The position numbers and the translations under genes were made by a program. From assembly GCA_009809945.1 (NCBI GenBank), contig WTPW01002207.1, positions 1 to 64,000 on the forward strand: 64,000 nt of DNA. The letters run 5' to 3'. Shown piece after piece: positions 61,288 to 64,000 of this stretch. The first letter of the stretch is position 1, and each line of letters starts with the position of its first letter. This DNA comes from Gigaspora margarita (lineage: Eukaryota > Glomeromycota > Glomeromycetes > Diversisporales > Gigasporaceae). Under the pieces are notes generated by a model that saw only the letters and a list, made by a program, of their open reading frames with translations, ran no database searches and was not told the origin of the DNA.

Positions 61288-62312
61288 CAGGGTTGGCAAT
61301 GGACTATGTCCATTAAAAATAAATTTGCCAATGGACCTAAATGGACCAATACCATAATCCATTGATCCATTGGTCCATTGGTCCATTGGTTTATTTTGGC
61401 AAAAATTATTTTTGTATTAATATACTAGAATTCAGAATTAACTTTTAGTTTGAAACTCTTTAATGATTTAAGTATATTTAAAACTTTTGGTTCAACTTAT
61501 GCACAACATTCCATATGTGTCCGAAAATAAGCTACCTTTTTTGGACGATTTTGGACACAAAAAATTCGGGGGTAGCTTATTTTCGGATAAAATCGATTTT
61601 TGGTCAATTGCCAATAGTTGTTACATAGTAAAGTCTAAATTCTACCATGTTAATCTGTTATTAGTGCTTAAGTAAACATATTTTGGAGACTAACTACACA
61701 TATCCTGAAAGTTTCGTCAGAATAGGAGTACTTTTCATTATTTGACTTTTAATTTTTACTTTCAACGAATATATTTGCTAATAAAATTTTAATCTCTTCG
61801 TTGAACGTAAAAATTAAAATCCAATTAATAAAAACTTCTTTAACTTCGTTGTAAATTTCAGAGTATATGTATTTTGATCTTCTGAATAAGTTTACTTAAG
61901 CGACTTTAATCGAGTTACTTAGTAAAATTTGGACTTTACTATGTAGCAACTTTCATCGATCGTGGGGTAGCTTATTTTCAGGTCAAAGACGTTTTTACGT
62001 TTCTTGACCAAAAGAGAGGGGGTAGCTTATTTTTGGAGGTAGCTTATTTATAGCAATATATGGTACTTTGTTCATGATATAAATTGCCTTAAGATAGTTC
62101 ACAGAGTAATTCAATTGTGACTTTAAAAATTTAGATAAACTTTGTAATCGTTTTATATTAAGTGCAATAAGTAGTATATAACAAAAACTATATTATTATT
62201 TAATCTACTTGTCCATTGGTCCATTGAAATAATGACTACCCCAATGGAACCAATGGATCTGGTCTATGGACCTGAGGTCCATTGGTACCAATGGACAAAT
62301 GTGCCAACCCTG
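61288..62312. mobile_element. hAT-like non-autonomous element, 1.03 kb, inside the retroposon
   Basis: Starts CAGGGTTGGCA and ends TGCCAACCCTG, flanked by GTTGCAGG on both sides (61280-61287 and 62313-62320). CAGGG ends with an 8-bp duplication are classical for hAT. The arms are built of CCATTGGTCCATTGG-type repeats in opposite orientation. It carries a further inverted-repeat element. Confidence 0.92.
61511..62062. mobile_element. Inverted-repeat element nested in the hAT-like element, about 550 bp
   Basis: CCATATGTG and CCGAAAATAAGCTACC on the left pair with GGTAGCTTATTTATAG and ATATATGG on the right. GGTAGCTTATTTTC motifs recur inside. The interior holds a TTTACTTAAGCGACTTTAAT / TATGTAGCAA module that also occurs in the pogo-like element 16124-17304. 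Confidence 0.72.
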
Positions 62313-62518
62313 GTTGCAGGTATGGCAGCTAGTGTAGAACCTTCAGGTGGCTACTTAAATAGGCAACCAAAAGTTGCAGGTGTAGCTAGTTGTACTCTCA
62401 TTAATGTACTATGTCGGGTGACCTCCATGTAGAAAGCCCATGATCTGAATATCTTGAATAAAACTCTTACTCCCGAAGTAAGCACCTTAACTTGAAAAAA
62501 AAAAAAAACTAACTATAA

Positions 62519-63310
62519 ACATTAGCCACTATTGTATATAAATATTTATAAAAGATACAAAACAACATGCTATGAACACTACACTTATGCTATACAGTTT
62601 CTTGCTTTGGCTGTCATCTCTACATCACTAAATTCTTTATAAATTTAACTCTATCGTAACTAGAACCTAACCCTAAAGAAAATTTTCCTGAACTATTAAA
62701 TTCCAACTACATTATAAAAACCAAACGACACAAAAAATCAATATGATGTACTCACAACATAGTGAATCACACTAGCATGACACCAAAACCACAAACAAAT
62801 GCCAAAAACAAGCAATAAAAACTCAGTACTAACAACGAATATATTCTAGTAATAGCACCAAAATGTGAAACACAATGGTTATCTATTCTGAATAACACTA
62901 ATACCTAAAAAAAAGAATTAATACTATACAAACAAATACAAAAATCAAAAAAATAATAATAATAAATACTTTGCTGCAATTAAGAAGCTCAATGCCCAAC
63001 TGCCCAACAAAGAAAGCTGAAACTATAACTTAAAAAAAGAACAAAAGAAAAAGAATAGTTAGTACTGTACAAATACAACAATAAAAACAAAAAAATATAG
63101 TAGAACAAAAAAAAGTAACTTAGCTGTACATTATAGATCTCAATACCCAACTATTTGACAAAAAAACCCCAAAGCAGTAAGGGCCATGACAGATATTACA
63201 TAATATTGTAGGGGGGTGGGGGTAAGCCAATGTCTTACATTACACATATATAATATATATAATTATATATATAATATAATATATTACTAATAGATTATAA
63301 TTTTTAGCAT
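62519..63310. other. Gene-free AT-rich stretch
   Basis: A-rich sequence with AAAAAC and AACAAA-type simple runs and a TA-rich palindromic patch at 63245-63285. No gene was recognised. Confidence 0.45.
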
Positions 63311-63319
63311 TAAATAAGT

Positions 63320-63999
63320 TTATTCAAAATATAATTATACACCGAAATAATGTATTTTTGAGTGCTGAGAAACTTTTTTAGTGGTCAAATGTATATTTCA
63401 TTAGTAAAATTTTGCATAATTCTGAATTTTTTATATTTTTATTAATAAAAATATTGAAATTTCAGCATTATGCAAAATTTTACTAATGAATTATAACTTT
63501 AGGCTCTAAGTAAACTTGTTTGGGACCAAAAAATACATTATTTTGGTATAATATTATTTATTTTTTTAATTTTAGAAATAAAGATGAGTAAAATTGTAAA
63601 TTTTCATCAAAAATGTAATATTGCTCATCTTTAATAATTGAAAAATTAAGAAAATCAATAAAAAATATACCGAAATAATATATTTATTGATGCTGAACAA
63701 GTTTACTTAGAGTCAAAAGTTATGATTTATTAGCATAATTTTGTGTTATGTAGAATTTTCTATATTTTTATTAATAAAAATATAGAAAATTCAGCATTAT
63801 GCACAATTTTACTAATGAATTATAAATTTTGACTCTAAGTAAACTTGATCAGCACCAAAAGATACATTATTTTAGCATATATTCTTTTAATTTTTTTACA
63901 ATTTAAAATAAAGATGGGCAAAATTGCATTTTTGATGAAAATTTACTAATTTTACTCATTTTTATTTCTAAAATTAAAAAAACCAAATAATAATATACC
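63320..63999. repeat. Two tandem palindromic units of about 340 bp, cut by the window end
   Basis: Each unit has an arm with CATTAGTAAAATTTTGCATAA pairing with its complement around TTTTTATTAATAAAAATA (centres near 63440 and 63777), then a smaller hairpin with AATAAAGATG and CATCTTTAAT or CATTTTTATT. Adjacent arms also share CTAAGTAAACTTG and ATACATTATTTTGG. Non-coding; class unknown. Confidence 0.72.
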
Positions 64000-64000
64000 A

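Larger units (their letters stand above)
60466..62506 (+). mobile_element. tRNA-headed poly(A) retroposon (long SINE-like), interrupted by a hAT-like element
   Basis: The 5' head contains AGTTCAAATCC at 60522-60532, a good RNA polymerase III B box, preceded by a weak A-box-like TGGCAATATAGTAAAG. The 3' end is a run of A (62494-62508). AACTAACTATAA lies just before the element (60454-60465) and again after the A run (62507-62518), the 12-bp duplication expected of LINE-driven insertion. Leaving out the insertion 61288-62312, the body is about 1.0 kb, much longer than an ordinary SINE and clearly more GC-rich than its surroundings. Frames on both strands are short and no reverse transcriptase motif is seen, so it would depend on LINE machinery. 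Confidence 0.82.

Noticed and set aside
60525-61386. Minus-strand frames of 134 and 242 codons with fairly balanced composition
   Set aside because: They overlap each other in different frames, cross into the hAT-like insertion, and lie in a retroposon; no recognisable domain. The GC-richer sequence makes long chance frames more likely.

Overview
This is an AT-rich, intron-bearing eukaryotic window. It most resembles an arbuscular mycorrhizal fungus of the Glomeromycotina (Rhizophagus type). The reasons are small GT-AG introns, protein kinases of the CxxC-plus-TKL-like kind with DLG in place of DFG, a Sel1-repeat kinase, a BTB-BACK-TLDc protein, a fungal CYP51, and a very high load of short inverted-repeat transposons. 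The species call is inference; no database was searched.

Seven host genes can be modelled: two paralogous kinases (2539-4349 and 17539-19574, minus), a BTB-BACK-TLDc protein with an added membrane tail (21680-23445, plus), a Sel1-repeat kinase (26252-28905, minus), sterol 14-alpha-demethylase CYP51 (30079-32775, minus, six exons, one a GC-AG intron), and two paralogous small secreted peptides ending in C-x4-C (38504-38768 and 45401-45677, plus). Relics of host-type genes include a third kinase 5' end (265-650), a metallothionein-like locus (24611-25039) and a multi-exon gene of unrecognised function (40350-41345).

Layout. 1-5500: kinase copy 1 with its duplicated flanks, a foldback transposon and a third kinase fragment. 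7037-15830: a graveyard of three repeated protein families (one DDE-transposase-like), riddled with nested miniature transposons. 16124-20220: a pogo-like element, then kinase copy 2 and its duplicated flanks. 21680-32775: the densest host gene stretch. 35570-50290: three diverged copies of one duplicated block carrying the secreted-peptide gene, with transposon insertions that have matching empty sites. 52205-53714: a T-rich minisatellite running into an assembly gap of 768 N. 54515-64000: no host genes; very large nested inverted repeats, a tRNA-headed poly(A) retroposon that contains a hAT-like element that contains another inverted-repeat element, and palindromic tandem units.

No pathway joins the genes as an operon would. 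The two kinases and the Sel1 kinase belong to signalling families that are greatly expanded in these fungi, CYP51 is core sterol synthesis, and the peptide pair is the best candidate for something undescribed. The strongest directly visible result on mobile DNA is a set of elements delimited to the base by terminal inverted repeats plus target-site duplications (8 bp in most, 9 bp in one, TA in pogo-like ones), three of them confirmed by empty sites in paralogous copies.
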